DNA of 64,000 nucleotides from Chitinivorax sp. B (GCF_005503445.1 NZ_SCOH01000004.1:147517-211516), one strand, 5' to 3'; positions 55,949-63,752 are shown, counted from the stretch's first letter. Notes: generated by a model from the letters alone, not told the origin. Numbers and translations: made by a program.

Positions 55949-55973
55949 TTCCCAAACAAGCTGGAGATTCCGC

Positions 55974-56165
55974 ATGTCCGAGTTCGAGAAGCTATACGAT
56001 CGGTTCCAGATCACAGCCGAAAATTGTGACAACCTGCGGCATCTTGTGGAGCCAGCGCTACACCTTCGTCGCCCAGCGAAGCGCGTAGTTGTCGAAACTG
56101 TCGTTGTCGAAAATGGTGAGCGGCGGATCGTAAAGAAGGAGGAGCAAGATGCCAAATTGGTCTGA
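55974..56165 (+). CDS. cassette 5a: small protein coupled to the serine protease
   Basis: 63 residues, charged, with a helical N-terminus (SEFEKLYDRFQITAENCDNLRHLV) and a Val-rich strand (RVVVETVVVENGERRIVKKEE). Overlaps the next gene by 17 bases; the AAGGAGG that starts the protease lies in its codons for Lys-Lys-Glu-Glu, so the two are coupled. Possible adaptor or inhibitor of the protease; no family recognised. Confidence 0.65.
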   Translation: MSEFEKLYDRFQITAENCDNLRHLVEPALHLRRPAKRVVVETVVVENGERRIVKKEEQDAKLV

Positions 56166-57135
56166 GCTGATAAAGGAAATTGGCCAACTCGGAAGCCCCT
56201 TTGACGTCCTTCGGCGCAAGTACATTAGCGACCTCTCAAAGTACACCAAGCGGAATGTCATCTGCTACTACAGCGGCTGGCTTCAGAAGCCTGAGTTGGG
56301 GGCCGCCGTAGCCGTCAACGACACCGACAAGAACGGCCTGATGACAACGATAAATGGGCTCGATACTTCGAAGGGCCTCGACCTTATCTTGCACACGCCT
56401 GGCGGCGATACGGCAGCGACCGAATCAATAGTTGACTACCTCTGGAGCAAGTTCGCTGGCAATGTTCGTTGCTTTGTTCCGCAGATGGCCATGTCTGCTG
56501 GAACGATGATCGCTTGCTCTGCCCGCGAGATTTGGATGGGAAAACAATCGTCTCTTGGGCCAATCGACCCACAATTCGGAGGCATCCCCGCTCACGGTGT
56601 GCTGGAGGAGTTCAAGCGTGCCTACGATGACGTCGTGAACGATCCTCGCACCATACCGGTCTGGCAACCCATCATCGCGAAATACAACCCGGCGTTCTTG
56701 GGTGAGTGTGAAAAGGCAATCACTTGGTCAACGTCCTTAGTTGATGGTTGGCTCAAGCGAAATATGCTGGCTGCGGAGCAGAGCAGAGATGTGATCGTTG
56801 AGAACATCATCCGTGAGCTGGGCGACCACTCGGTAAGCCTCGCCCACAATCGCCATTTATCGGCCGCAAAATGCAAGGAGATTGGGCTAAAGGTGCACGA
56901 TCTCGAATCCGACCAGAAGCTGCAAGACAAGGTTCTCTCGGTCCACCATATCTACTTCCACACCCTTTCCAGCACTTCGGCATTTAAGATCATCGAGAAC
57001 CAAAATGGAATGGCGTTCATCCTCCAAGCCCAGCAAGTTCTCATGGCGTCGCCTCAAATGCAGCGGCATGCCAACGGTCAGCCGCGACTTCAAAGTCCAA
57101 TCCCAAATCCAGATGACGAGGCGACGGAAGGCTAA
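56149..57135 (+). CDS. cassette 5b: serine dehydrogenase proteinase family (ClpP/SppA fold)
   Basis: 328 residues. LILHTPGGDTAATESIVDYL at 80-99 is the oxyanion/first crotonase-fold motif and MAMSAGTMIACSA with Ser116 is the nucleophile elbow; SSLGPIDPQFGG follows. This matches PF01972 (SDH_sah), ClpP-class proteases without a membrane anchor. Ribosome site AAGGAGG is six bases upstream. Sits in the same cassette as a small overlapping ORF, an unusual two-gene cassette. Several defence systems use such proteases; a defence role here is inference. Confidence 0.88.
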   Translation: MPNWSELIKEIGQLGSPFDVLRRKYISDLSKYTKRNVICYYSGWLQKPELGAAVAVNDTDKNGLMTTINGLDTSKGLDLILHTPGGDTAATESIVDYLWSKFAGNVRCFVPQMAMSAGTMIACSAREIWMGKQSSLGPIDPQFGGIPAHGVLEEFKRAYDDVVNDPRTIPVWQPIIAKYNPAFLGECEKAITWSTSLVDGWLKRNMLAAEQSRDVIVENIIRELGDHSVSLAHNRHLSAAKCKEIGLKVHDLESDQKLQDKVLSVHHIYFHTLSSTSAFKIIENQNGMAFILQAQQVLMASPQMQRHANGQPRLQSPIPNPDDEATEG

Positions 57136-57221
57136 CCCGGCAGTCAACCAGACCCGCGAAATAGTGCTTTTTCCTTCGGCTTGGCGTCAGTGGCGCGGGC
57201 TGGTTACTTGATACGTTAGGG
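57131..57221 (+). repeat. attC site 5
   Basis: GCTAACCCGGCAGTCAACCAGACCCGCG ... CGCGGGCTGGTTACTTGATACGTTAGGG, 91 bases, the longest pairing arms of the set. Confidence 0.92.
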
Positions 57222-57229
57222 TTCACGGT

Positions 57230-57823
57230 ATGAAAAAGCCACCCAAAGCAGTTGTCGTGAAAGAACGTACTGTTCATACCTATTCAGAACTTTGGCATGC
57301 CTCTGACTGTGTTCTTGAAAGGGGCGTAGAGGAACCTAAGGGCTCGACATGGCAGTTCTTATCTAGCGTGATTCTCACGGCCTTCTCATTTGAGGCATAC
57401 CTTAATCACGTCGGCCCAGTAGTGTTTGAGTGCTGGCCCGAATTAGAGAGGCTCTCTCCTTGGGGAAAACTTGAACTGATCTGTGAAACTCTGAAGGTGG
57501 ATTTCCCAGAAGGGCAAGGAAAGCGGCCTCTCCAAACAGTTATTAAACTACTTAGTTTCAGAAATACCATGGCACATGGCCGCAGCCAAGAACTGAGGCC
57601 AAAGCAGGTGTTGAGAGATATTAATGATGGGCTAGACAACTTCCTTGGTGAGATACCTCTAACTGATTGGGAGCGCCTAATAAAAGACTCAACGTTTGTC
57701 AATCAGGTTAGAGAAGATGTGAAAGCGGTGCTTGAGAAAATTCATTCGGCACGCCCCGAGCCGAAAGAACTGCTTTTTTCTTTTGGGCATGGTGTGCACA
57801 GTGCAGAGCTTACCCAGCCCTAA
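57230..57823 (+). CDS. cassette 6: HEPN-like protein (putative RNase)
   Basis: 197 residues. SSVILTAFSFEAYLNHVGPVVF at 45-66 and LSFRNTMAHGRSQEL at 109-123 follow the HEPN pattern, with R111-N112-x3-H116 matching the RNxxxH catalytic motif of HEPN RNases. The remainder is helical as expected. HEPN enzymes act in toxin-antitoxin and phage defence. No antitoxin gene (such as MNT) is in the same cassette. Motif is visible; the nuclease role is inference. Confidence 0.72.
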   Translation: MKKPPKAVVVKERTVHTYSELWHASDCVLERGVEEPKGSTWQFLSSVILTAFSFEAYLNHVGPVVFECWPELERLSPWGKLELICETLKVDFPEGQGKRPLQTVIKLLSFRNTMAHGRSQELRPKQVLRDINDGLDNFLGEIPLTDWERLIKDSTFVNQVREDVKAVLEKIHSARPEPKELLFSFGHGVHSAELTQP

Positions 57824-57896
57824 CAACTCGTTCAAGTCGCGCCCTTCGGGCGCTGGGACGCACGCAAGCGCGCGCCCCTTAACTCAGGCGTTAGCC
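57818..57896 (+). repeat. attC site 6
   Basis: CCTAACAACTCGTTCAAGTCGCGCCC ... GCGCGCCCCTTAACTCAGGCGTTAGCC. Different subtype (TAACAA...TTAACTCAGGCGTTAG) from sites 1-5. Confidence 0.92.
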
Positions 57897-57922
57897 CCAA
57901 TTGTTGCAGTGCAACCCACAGC

Positions 57923-58282
57923 ATGAACCTAGAACAATTTGCAACTGAGTGGATAAAAGATATAGATGCACTGAGTGATGACTCCGAACTCCCGAGGACA
58001 GAGTCGTTCCTGACAGATCTGTGGCTAAAAGGGAGCCACGAACAGCTATGGGAGTTCATCTGCCATACATCTGAAAGAGATCTATCAGAAAGAGTCGCAA
58101 GCTACCTGGCTGCTGGTCCATTAGAAGACCTACTTGCAAGCGCAGGGCCTGAGTTTATTGATCGCGTTGAGGCGCTTGCATCAAAGAGCAGTAAATTCAA
58201 ATATCTGCTTCAAGGCGTTTGGAGAAATGAAATAGAGGAAGGTGTTTGGCAGCGCATACAATCAATCCTCGGCAAGGGCTAA
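57923..58282 (+). CDS. cassette 7: DUF6869-like protein
   Basis: 119 residues, acidic and helical. AAGPLEDLLASAGPEFIDRVEALASKSSKFKYLLQGVW in the second half is the DUF6869 pattern. These small proteins occur widely in cassette arrays and next to toxins and may be immunity proteins; not shown. Stop lies in the attC left end. Confidence 0.78.
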   Translation: MNLEQFATEWIKDIDALSDDSELPRTESFLTDLWLKGSHEQLWEFICHTSERDLSERVASYLAAGPLEDLLASAGPEFIDRVEALASKSSKFKYLLQGVWRNEIEEGVWQRIQSILGKG

Positions 58283-58365
58283 CAATGCGCTCAACTGCCG
58301 CTCACTTCGTTCACTGGACGGCCAAAAGCTGCGCTTTTGGCCGTCCGTTAGCTTAATCGTTAGAC
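58278..58365 (+). repeat. attC site 7
   Basis: GCTAACAATGCGCTCAACTGC ... CGTTAGCTTAATCGTTAGAC, with the hairpin GGCCAAAAGC/GCTTTTGGCC in the centre. Confidence 0.92.
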
Positions 58366-58431
58366 CGCCCATGCGAAACACGTTGGAGCCGTGCTGAACG
58401 GTGTAAACCCTAATCTCAACGGAGTGATGAC

Positions 58432-58917
58432 ATGACAAAGATTGCAAAGAACACGATCTGCCTTTGGTACGATGACGACGCCGAGGACGCCGCGCGATTT
58501 TACGCCGAGACATTTCCCGACTCGTCGGTCGGCGCGGTGCATCGCGCACCTGGGGATTATCCATCGGGAAAAGAAGGGGACGTATTGACTGTCGAGTTCA
58601 CCGTGCTGGGCGTTGCATGCCTCGGGCTTAACGGCGGACCCGCGTTCAAGCACAACGAAGCGTTCTCGTTTCAGGTTGCGACCGAAGACCAAAGCGAAAC
58701 GGATCGCTACTGGAACGCGATCATCGGCAACGGCGGTCAGGAGAGCGAGTGCGGCTGGTGCAAGGACAAGTGGGGCATCTCTTGGCAGATTGCGCCGATC
58801 GCCCTAACGAAAGCATTCACCAGTCCCGACCGCGTAGCCGCCAAACGGGCGTTCGATGCGATGATGACGATGAGGAAAATCGACATTGCCGCGATCGAGG
58901 CGGCCTTTCGCGGTTGA
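58432..58917 (+). CDS. cassette 8: VOC/PhnB-family protein
   Basis: 161 residues. NTICLWYDDDAEDAARFYAETFPDS at the start and WGISWQIAPIAL near residue 120 are typical of the PhnB/3-demethylubiquinone methyltransferase-like VOC group. A cytosolic metal-dependent enzyme or binding protein; substrate unknown. GC is higher than in neighbouring cassettes, suggesting another source. ATG is 66 bases after the attC. Confidence 0.9.
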   Translation: MTKIAKNTICLWYDDDAEDAARFYAETFPDSSVGAVHRAPGDYPSGKEGDVLTVEFTVLGVACLGLNGGPAFKHNEAFSFQVATEDQSETDRYWNAIIGNGGQESECGWCKDKWGISWQIAPIALTKAFTSPDRVAAKRAFDAMMTMRKIDIAAIEAAFRG

Positions 58918-58927
58918 GATGTGGGCG

Positions 58928-58987
58928 GTCTAACAATTCATTCAAGCCGACGCCGCTTCGCGGTGCGGCTTAATTCAGGCGTTAGAC
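58928..58987 (+). repeat. attC site 8
   Basis: GTCTAACAATTCATTCAAGCCGACGCCGC ... GCGGCTTAATTCAGGCGTTAGAC, 60 bases, the most compact and canonical of the set. Confidence 0.94.
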
Positions 58988-59003
58988 ATCTTGGAAGAAA
59001 ACC

Positions 59004-59429
59004 ATGCTGAACCACGAACCGTATTTGAGATGCAACATGTGGCACCGGGACTCCACGAAGAGGCTGGCGTTGGTCACGCTTGTTTGGGCTCTCTCTTCCC
59101 TAGTAGCTACAAATGCTAATAGCAAGTGTATGGACAAGAAGAAGTACGATGAACTTCCAGCCCAGTGGGTAAGTATTAGGCCGCCGAACAGTAGCCTTGC
59201 CGCCGAGCGGCTATGGCCACCAGAGGGTCAGGAAGTTCTCTTCTACTTCGATGAGCCGAGAATGAGCGGGCCTGAGAAAGGCCAGTTCACGCGGTTCCGG
59301 TTTGGATATGTCAGCACTGGCACTTGTAACGCGATGCTGACAGGTCGGCACCTGAACATCATCTTTCCGTTGTTCCAACTGGCTTCATATGAGCCTACGC
59401 ACTGGATGCCACTCACCTATATCAAGTAG
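59004..59429 (+). CDS. cassette 9: hypothetical exported protein
   Basis: 141 residues. A hydrophobic stretch LALVTLVWALSSLVATNA (about 20-38) is a signal peptide, followed by CMDKKKYDELPAQWVSIRPP and a beta-rich region. The ATG at 59037 is an alternative giving a shorter, more typical n-region. No family recognised. Last cassette gene before the array breaks. Confidence 0.7.
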   Translation: MLNHEPYLRCNMWHRDSTKRLALVTLVWALSSLVATNANSKCMDKKKYDELPAQWVSIRPPNSSLAAERLWPPEGQEVLFYFDEPRMSGPEKGQFTRFRFGYVSTGTCNAMLTGRHLNIIFPLFQLASYEPTHWMPLTYIK

Positions 59430-59444
59430 GCACATCGCAAAGAC

Positions 59445-59487
59445 GCCTGACCGCTCCGTCAAGGGGGCTGGCCCACGGCCAGCCTGC
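59445..59487 (+). repeat. truncated attC site 9
   Basis: GCCTGACCGCTCCGTCAAGGGGGC and the stem GGCTGGC-CCAC-GGCCAGCC match the left half of attC sites 2 and 3, but the right half with GTTAG is missing; sequence then changes to AAACAGCGCC. Marks a deletion or insertion boundary. Confidence 0.75.
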
Positions 59488-59503
59488 AAACAGCGCCAAA
59501 AAC

Positions 59504-59710
59504 CTACCTTCTGGAAAGTTTTGCACGCTGATTTACAGGCTGGGAGTACCTCCCGGAAAGCGATGGGTGATTGACTGCAAAGCCCACATCGTTCTTGAGC
59601 TGTTGCCGTTCTCCTTTCAGCGTGCGGGATAGATTGCTCAACCAACTGCCACTTGTCGAATTACCTCGCGAATTCTGCCCAGCAGCGTCCAGGCTGATCT
59701 GGGCCAGTTG
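59504..59710 (-). pseudogene. short RHS-related fragment
   Basis: A 68-codon frame on the minus strand begins QLAQISLDAAG, matching QLTQINLDSAAG of the RHS remnant at 62.1-62.5 kb at both DNA and protein level, and then reads unrelated sequence to a stop at 59504. No start codon. Probably a broken RHS end with a variable tail. Confidence 0.35.
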
Positions 59711-59737
59711 TTACAGGCTGATTTACAGCGAGGTAAA

Positions 59738-60168
59738 CCTGTCACTTGTTGAACAAATTTTGTTGCGGTGCACTATATTGAAGGAGTCTTGACCAGGCAG
59801 GGATCCACCAAATGGCCGAGTACTGCCAGTCCATCCACACCGATCAACCGATCCATACCCATCGGTTCGATGGCTTCTGCCCAAAGTTTGACCGCTCACC
59901 AACGTCGCGCAGTATGTCAACCGGTACCGACAGATACTGCTGGATAGGGCGCCAGTGGTGCTATTCGCCTGGAATTGGCGATTCACCCGCCAGTGAAACG
60001 CCTGACAGCAAACCACATTGCTATTCATCAGGTATGAATCGACAACCGGTGAACCGCCACTTGCCCGCATCGGATCATTGGCATTACCTGTCCCATGTAA
60101 AAACGGAGCCAATATCCGCCCCTTGTTGCGACGTAACATGCCAATAGCAATGTTCAACAAGTGACAGG
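59738..60168. mobile_element. 431-bp element with perfect 18-bp terminal inverted repeats
   Basis: CCTGTCACTTGTTGAACA at 59738-59755 is exactly inverted at 60151-60168. The inside has open frames on both strands but none with a protein signature, so it is a non-autonomous or decayed insertion element. Inserted just after the truncated attC and RHS fragment and upstream of the PHA depolymerase. Confidence 0.75.
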
Positions 60169-60308
60169 ATTACTTTGCAGACATGACTTAGTTACCTCGT
60201 TGTACGCCTAAGGATTACATGAAAACGTCACTTCAAATTCATATTGCCTGTCAACAATAAAACCAGAAGCATCGCCAATAACCACTTGATCAACAAGGAG
60301 GTATTAGC

Positions 60309-61373
60309 ATGATCAACATCTCATCTGGCATCGTTCAACTAAGTGAATACAAGGTGGAGAAAGGCCAGAGTTCCGTTTCCGGCCTTTCATCAGGCGCATT
60401 CATGACGGTGCAGTTGCACCTCGCTCATTCTGAGAGCTTTTGTGGAGCCGGTATCGTGGCGGGCGGGCCATATCGGGGAGTCGAAACATTTCGGCATTCC
60501 GCCGCATTGGCAGAAGATGCATACGAGTTGAACGCCTTGCAACTTTGCATGTCACCACTGACACCGGCACAGGCACCCAGTGCTCAGCATTCTGTAAAAC
60601 TGGCACAAGAGGCGGAACGTGACAAAATGATCGCCCCCTTGAGCAACCTGGCACGCCAGCGTGTTTACATCTTCACCGGCAGTTGCGATAACGTTGTGAA
60701 ATCGTCCGTTGTGGTACAGACACGACAGATGTATAGATTACTAGGTGTACCTGACGCGCAAATCGCCTACTTTGACGATGTGCCCGCTGGACATTCCTTG
60801 ATCACCGACAATCCCGAAGATTCAGCCTTAGCTGCCAATTTGCCACCTTACCTCAATAACGGTGGCTTCATGCAATCCCATCAAATCCTGAGGCATCTCT
60901 ACCCTGATTTGGTAAAACCCGCCGAGCAATTAAGCGGCAAATTGCTGCGATTTGACCAAACCGAGTTCTTCGGAGATCAAGCTGCAGCCAGCATGAGCCG
61001 ATTTGGCTATGTTTATGTACCACAGTCGGTGGCGGATGGCGCCACGGCTCGCGTCCATATTGCATTGCATGGCTGCAAGCAAGGCTATCAATATGTGAAT
61101 TTTGTACTCGGCCAAGCAAACGTTGCCAATCAGCCACCCTATGGCAACCGGTATATCACCACCACAGGTTACACCACGATCGCCGACACCAATAACCTGA
61201 TCATACTGTTCCCACAGGCGCAGGGGTCTGATAGCGATGCAGCACAAAACCCAGACGGCTGCTGGGACTGGTGGGGGTATACCAGCCCAGATCCGCAATA
61301 TCCGGACTATTACTCACGCAACGCCGTACAAATCCGCGCCATTCATGCCATGCTCCGCCGCTTGGGCGGTTAA
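60309..61373 (+). CDS. intracellular-type PHA/PHB depolymerase-like esterase
   Basis: 354 residues. Lipase box GLSSG at 25-29 (Ser27) close to the N-terminus, the oxyanion-type ALHGCKQGY near 252 and PDGCWDWWGYTSPD near 317 match the type 2 catalytic domain of short-chain PHA depolymerases. No signal peptide is present, unlike secreted members, so it may act on cytosolic granules. AAGGAGG precedes the ATG. Followed 19 bases later by a possible phasin-like gene. Confidence 0.85.
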   Translation: MINISSGIVQLSEYKVEKGQSSVSGLSSGAFMTVQLHLAHSESFCGAGIVAGGPYRGVETFRHSAALAEDAYELNALQLCMSPLTPAQAPSAQHSVKLAQEAERDKMIAPLSNLARQRVYIFTGSCDNVVKSSVVVQTRQMYRLLGVPDAQIAYFDDVPAGHSLITDNPEDSALAANLPPYLNNGGFMQSHQILRHLYPDLVKPAEQLSGKLLRFDQTEFFGDQAAASMSRFGYVYVPQSVADGATARVHIALHGCKQGYQYVNFVLGQANVANQPPYGNRYITTTGYTTIADTNNLIILFPQAQGSDSDAAQNPDGCWDWWGYTSPDPQYPDYYSRNAVQIRAIHAMLRRLGG

Positions 61374-61392
61374 TTCACACAAAGGAAATCTC

Positions 61393-61881
61393 ATGCTGGA
61401 CACCTCTTCGCCCCTGATTAACCGCAAAAACTCTGTACTGGGCAACACCAGTACCCGGGCCTTTCATAATCTAAGCGCTACACTGAGCCTACTGCCGTTC
61501 AGCATGAACCCTGACATCTGGATTGGCTTGTCAGGCTTACAGCAAGCCACTGTTCAAAAGCTGGTACTTCAACAACAAGATTGGCTTAACAACTGGCACG
61601 ACTGGTGGCATTCCACATTGCAATTAAGTAAGGCCAACACCACCTCCAAACTGTTTGAGCAGGGGTTCAACCTGACTGCCCGTATGGTACAGATCTGGGG
61701 TGATCAGGTCGTCGACATGGCTGAGCTTCAAGAAAATTTCGAAGTCAATTATGGTTATTGGGCTAGCCAATATCTACCGCACAATGCCCAACCAACCACT
61801 CCGCCATTCACACAAACCCTTTTACCCAGTAATGCCAGCAAGACAAAGCGTAAAGAGAGCGAAACAGCACAGGTAGCGTGA
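61393..61881 (+). CDS. possible phasin-like granule protein
   Basis: 162 residues, amphipathic helical (GLSGLQQATVQKLVLQQQDWLNNWHDWWHS, GFNLTARMVQIWGDQVVDMAELQENF), ending in a Ser/Thr/Lys tail. AAAGGAAA lies upstream of ATG 61393. Position directly after a PHA depolymerase and helical Gln/Trp-rich character suggest a granule-associated phasin; sequence identity to the family is weak, so it is a guess from context. Confidence 0.55.
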   Translation: MLDTSSPLINRKNSVLGNTSTRAFHNLSATLSLLPFSMNPDIWIGLSGLQQATVQKLVLQQQDWLNNWHDWWHSTLQLSKANTTSKLFEQGFNLTARMVQIWGDQVVDMAELQENFEVNYGYWASQYLPHNAQPTTPPFTQTLLPSNASKTKRKESETAQVA

Positions 61882-62090
61882 TTGTTTGTAACAGCTCGAT
61901 TACATCCAGGGCGGGATCAAACTTGCCAATCGCATTTATGTGTATGATTTGGCATATTTAATTAGTCAATTCTCGTGCAAGGAATACGCACTTTGACAAT
62001 CACAGGAACGCAGCGGGCATAAAACCACTCGTGATTTCGCGCATTTTCCCAATTTGACGTTTCGTTCCCCGCCCAGCTTTTATGTCATAT

Positions 62091-62480
62091 GAAAGTTCGA
62101 TCCCGCCCGGCAATACTACCCAAGCCAACACTATGGTAGACCTGGGTGCCTTTGGGGGTGATGCGCAGCAGCGGGTCATCACGGTGCGCCACAGCGGGGT
62201 TTGGTATTGCCCGGTTGGGTAGCCGGCAATGATATCGTCACTCAGATACTGGTCATCCTGACTGCCGGCGCCATCGCTGCGGCCGATGCGCTTGCCGTCG
62301 GCATCGTAACGGTAGCGGCCCAGTAGCGTACCGGCGGCGCTATCCAGATTGATTTGGGTCAGTTGTTGCTGGCTGTTGTACTGGAAGGCGTGTTTGACAT
62401 TGCCGACCGTCTTCAGGGTCAGGTTGCCGTTCGCGGTTGTATTGGTAGCTGGCCAGTACTTCGCCGCTGGCGGCAGTTAT
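62091..62480 (-). pseudogene. RHS-repeat protein remnant with frameshifts
   Basis: Pieces in different frames read GEVLASYQYN, then ANGNLTLKTVGNVKHAFQYNSQQQLTQINLDSAAGTLLGRYRYDADGKRIGRSDG (YD repeats), then DPLLRITPKGTQVYHSVGLGSIAG. At least two frameshifts separate them and both ends are missing. RHS proteins are large polymorphic-toxin carriers; this is a dead fragment. Confidence 0.82.
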
Positions 62481-62520
62481 CCGCCGAAATCAACCACTCT
62501 GACCCCTACGATTAGGATTA

Positions 62521-62586
62521 GGGTAGTAAGCCGGAACCGCCGAATATGCTGTGCTCTACATATTCTGGGGTTCCGGCTTACTACCC
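62521..62586. repeat. long perfect hairpin (18-bp arms)
   Basis: GGGTAGTAAGCCGGAACC (62521-62538) and its complement (62569-62586); inside, GAATATG pairs with CATATTC, so nearly the whole 66 bases form one stem. No T-tract. MITE end, REP-like unit or cruciform. Confidence 0.7.
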
Positions 62587-62644
62587 CAGATTGGAACGAC
62601 AGTTATGCCCCCACTGCGACACCTCTCGCCGAGAGCAAGGTCTA

Positions 62645-62695
62645 GGGTGGATGGCTAATTGGTCGAGTAGCCATCCACCCTCAGGCTACTCGACC
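62645..62695. repeat. two overlapping, mutually exclusive hairpins
   Basis: GGGTGGATGGCTA (62645-62657) pairs with TAGCCATCCACCC (62668-62680); GGTCGAGTAGCC (62661-62672) pairs with GGCTACTCGACC (62684-62695). They share TAGCC at 62668-62672, so only one can form. Lies just beyond the 3' end of the ricin-fold gene. Confidence 0.6.
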
Positions 62696-62732
62696 AGGTA
62701 GTGCGTGCTTCCGGCACGCTCAAAGTGGCAGA

Positions 62733-63137
62733 TTACTTATTAATTTGCCACTGCGCACTGTGCCAGCCAGACTCAATTGACCCTGCCTTGGCACTTCCCG
62801 TTTCCACGTGAATGTATTGATCCGGTTTCCATCTGTTTTGCAGGCGAAACCAGCCATCGCCAGTCTGAATCAGTTTCCACTGGGCGCTGAACCAGCCTGT
62901 GCTAATGGGCGAACTATTGAGTGAGCCAGTCTCAATGTTCAAATATTTATTGCTGAATTTTTCTTTTATCCTGATAAAGCCTTCACCTGAATCTTCCAGG
63001 GTAAACTGGCTGTTTCCGTTTACTGTTAAAGGCTGAGTAGCATCTTCCCAGCGATTCTGAAAAGAATCTGCCATTGCAGAGGTTGACAGCAAAGTGAAAA
63101 GGGCTGCCAAAAGCGTTTTTTGAGAGCTGTGCTGCAT
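62733..63137 (-). CDS. secreted ricin-type beta-trefoil lectin
   Basis: 134 residues. Signal peptide ends at SAMA (about 23). The mature part has repeats NKYLNIETGSLNSSPISTGWFSAQWKLI and DQYIHVETGSAKAGSIESGWHSAQWQIN, the QxW-containing subdomains of RICIN/RICIN-like folds. Likely carbohydrate-binding; no catalytic domain attached. Complete gene within debris of RHS and IS elements, preceded by AGGAGTA. Confidence 0.85.
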   Translation of the reverse strand: MQHSSQKTLLAALFTLLSTSAMADSFQNRWEDATQPLTVNGNSQFTLEDSGEGFIRIKEKFSNKYLNIETGSLNSSPISTGWFSAQWKLIQTGDGWFRLQNRWKPDQYIHVETGSAKAGSIESGWHSAQWQINK

Positions 63138-63406
63138 TACTACTCCTTAATCCCCGTATTAAATATTGACGGTAACATTGATATTTAGTCCGTTCGCACT
63201 ACTAATTGATATAAATTTGGTCTATTCCGGAAAATAGTACTTCTATTTTGAATTGATTGCGGGAGACGATATAGATCGTCGCATTATAAGAGAAATTACC
63301 TAGCGTGAAAACGTTTTTATGCTGGGTAATGTGCGGACTTGTTAGAATCAGTATCAAACAGTGCCCAAGACTTTCCAGGTAACAGCGTGCAATAGTTTCC
63401 AGTAGA

Positions 63407-63752
63407 TCAGCGGGTTTCGGCCCCTTTTCTACGCTGCTTGAAACGAAAGGAGTCATTCCCTGTTTCCAGGATTTCACAATCAAGCAGCGCCGTTGTCATC
63501 TTGGCGTCGCCAAATACACTTACCCACTCACCAAACGACAGATTGGTGGTCACGATCAAACTGGTCTTCTCATACAACTGGCTGATGAGGTGGAATAGCA
63601 CCGCCCCACCCGATGACGGAAGGAGGCGGGGTGTTCAGATGTTTGCGTACAGTGGGGCGCGAGAGACTCAGGCTGCGGGCAATCGCACTGATTGATTCGT
63701 GACCGACGAAATAACGCCGGCGGATTTCGGCAATGATGTCCATGGATAACAT
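63407..63752 (-). pseudogene. IS21-family remnant: istA start joined to istB end
   Basis: From ATG 63752 a frame reads MLSMDIIAEIRRRYFVGHESIS, then IARSLSLSRPTVRKHL, the helix-turn-helix of IstA. Near 63620 it breaks and a second frame reads [40 protein letters not shown], the C-terminal part of the IstB ATPase, with a small gap ([11 protein letters not shown]) near its end. Some 450 codons of istA and most of istB are missing, so one internal deletion created this relic. Confidence 0.85.

Larger units (their letters stand above)
53584..59487 (+). mobile_element. integron gene-cassette array without integrase (CALIN)
   Basis: Nine cassette units on one strand, each ORF followed within a few bases by a palindromic attC ending GTTAGRC, GTTAGGT or similar. 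Eight attC sites are complete, the ninth is cut. Base composition and codon use vary from cassette to cassette. No tyrosine recombinase (intI) lies within the window on either side, so it is a cluster of attC lacking integrase or the far end of a larger integron. Confidence 0.92.

Noticed and set aside
53584..59487. CRISPR array as an explanation for the regularly spaced repeats
   Set aside because: The repeats are 60-94 bases, palindromic, differ from each other and are separated by whole genes; the TAAC...GTTAG ends are attC.
59723..60160. 145-codon minus-strand frame inside the 431-bp element as its transposase
   Set aside because: No DDE or other transposase motif, low-complexity Ser/Arg/Gly composition, and no clear ribosome site; kept only as part of the element.
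63202..63483. 93-codon minus-strand frame next to the IS21 relic
   Set aside because: It overlaps the istB remnant in another frame and shows no family pattern or ribosome site.
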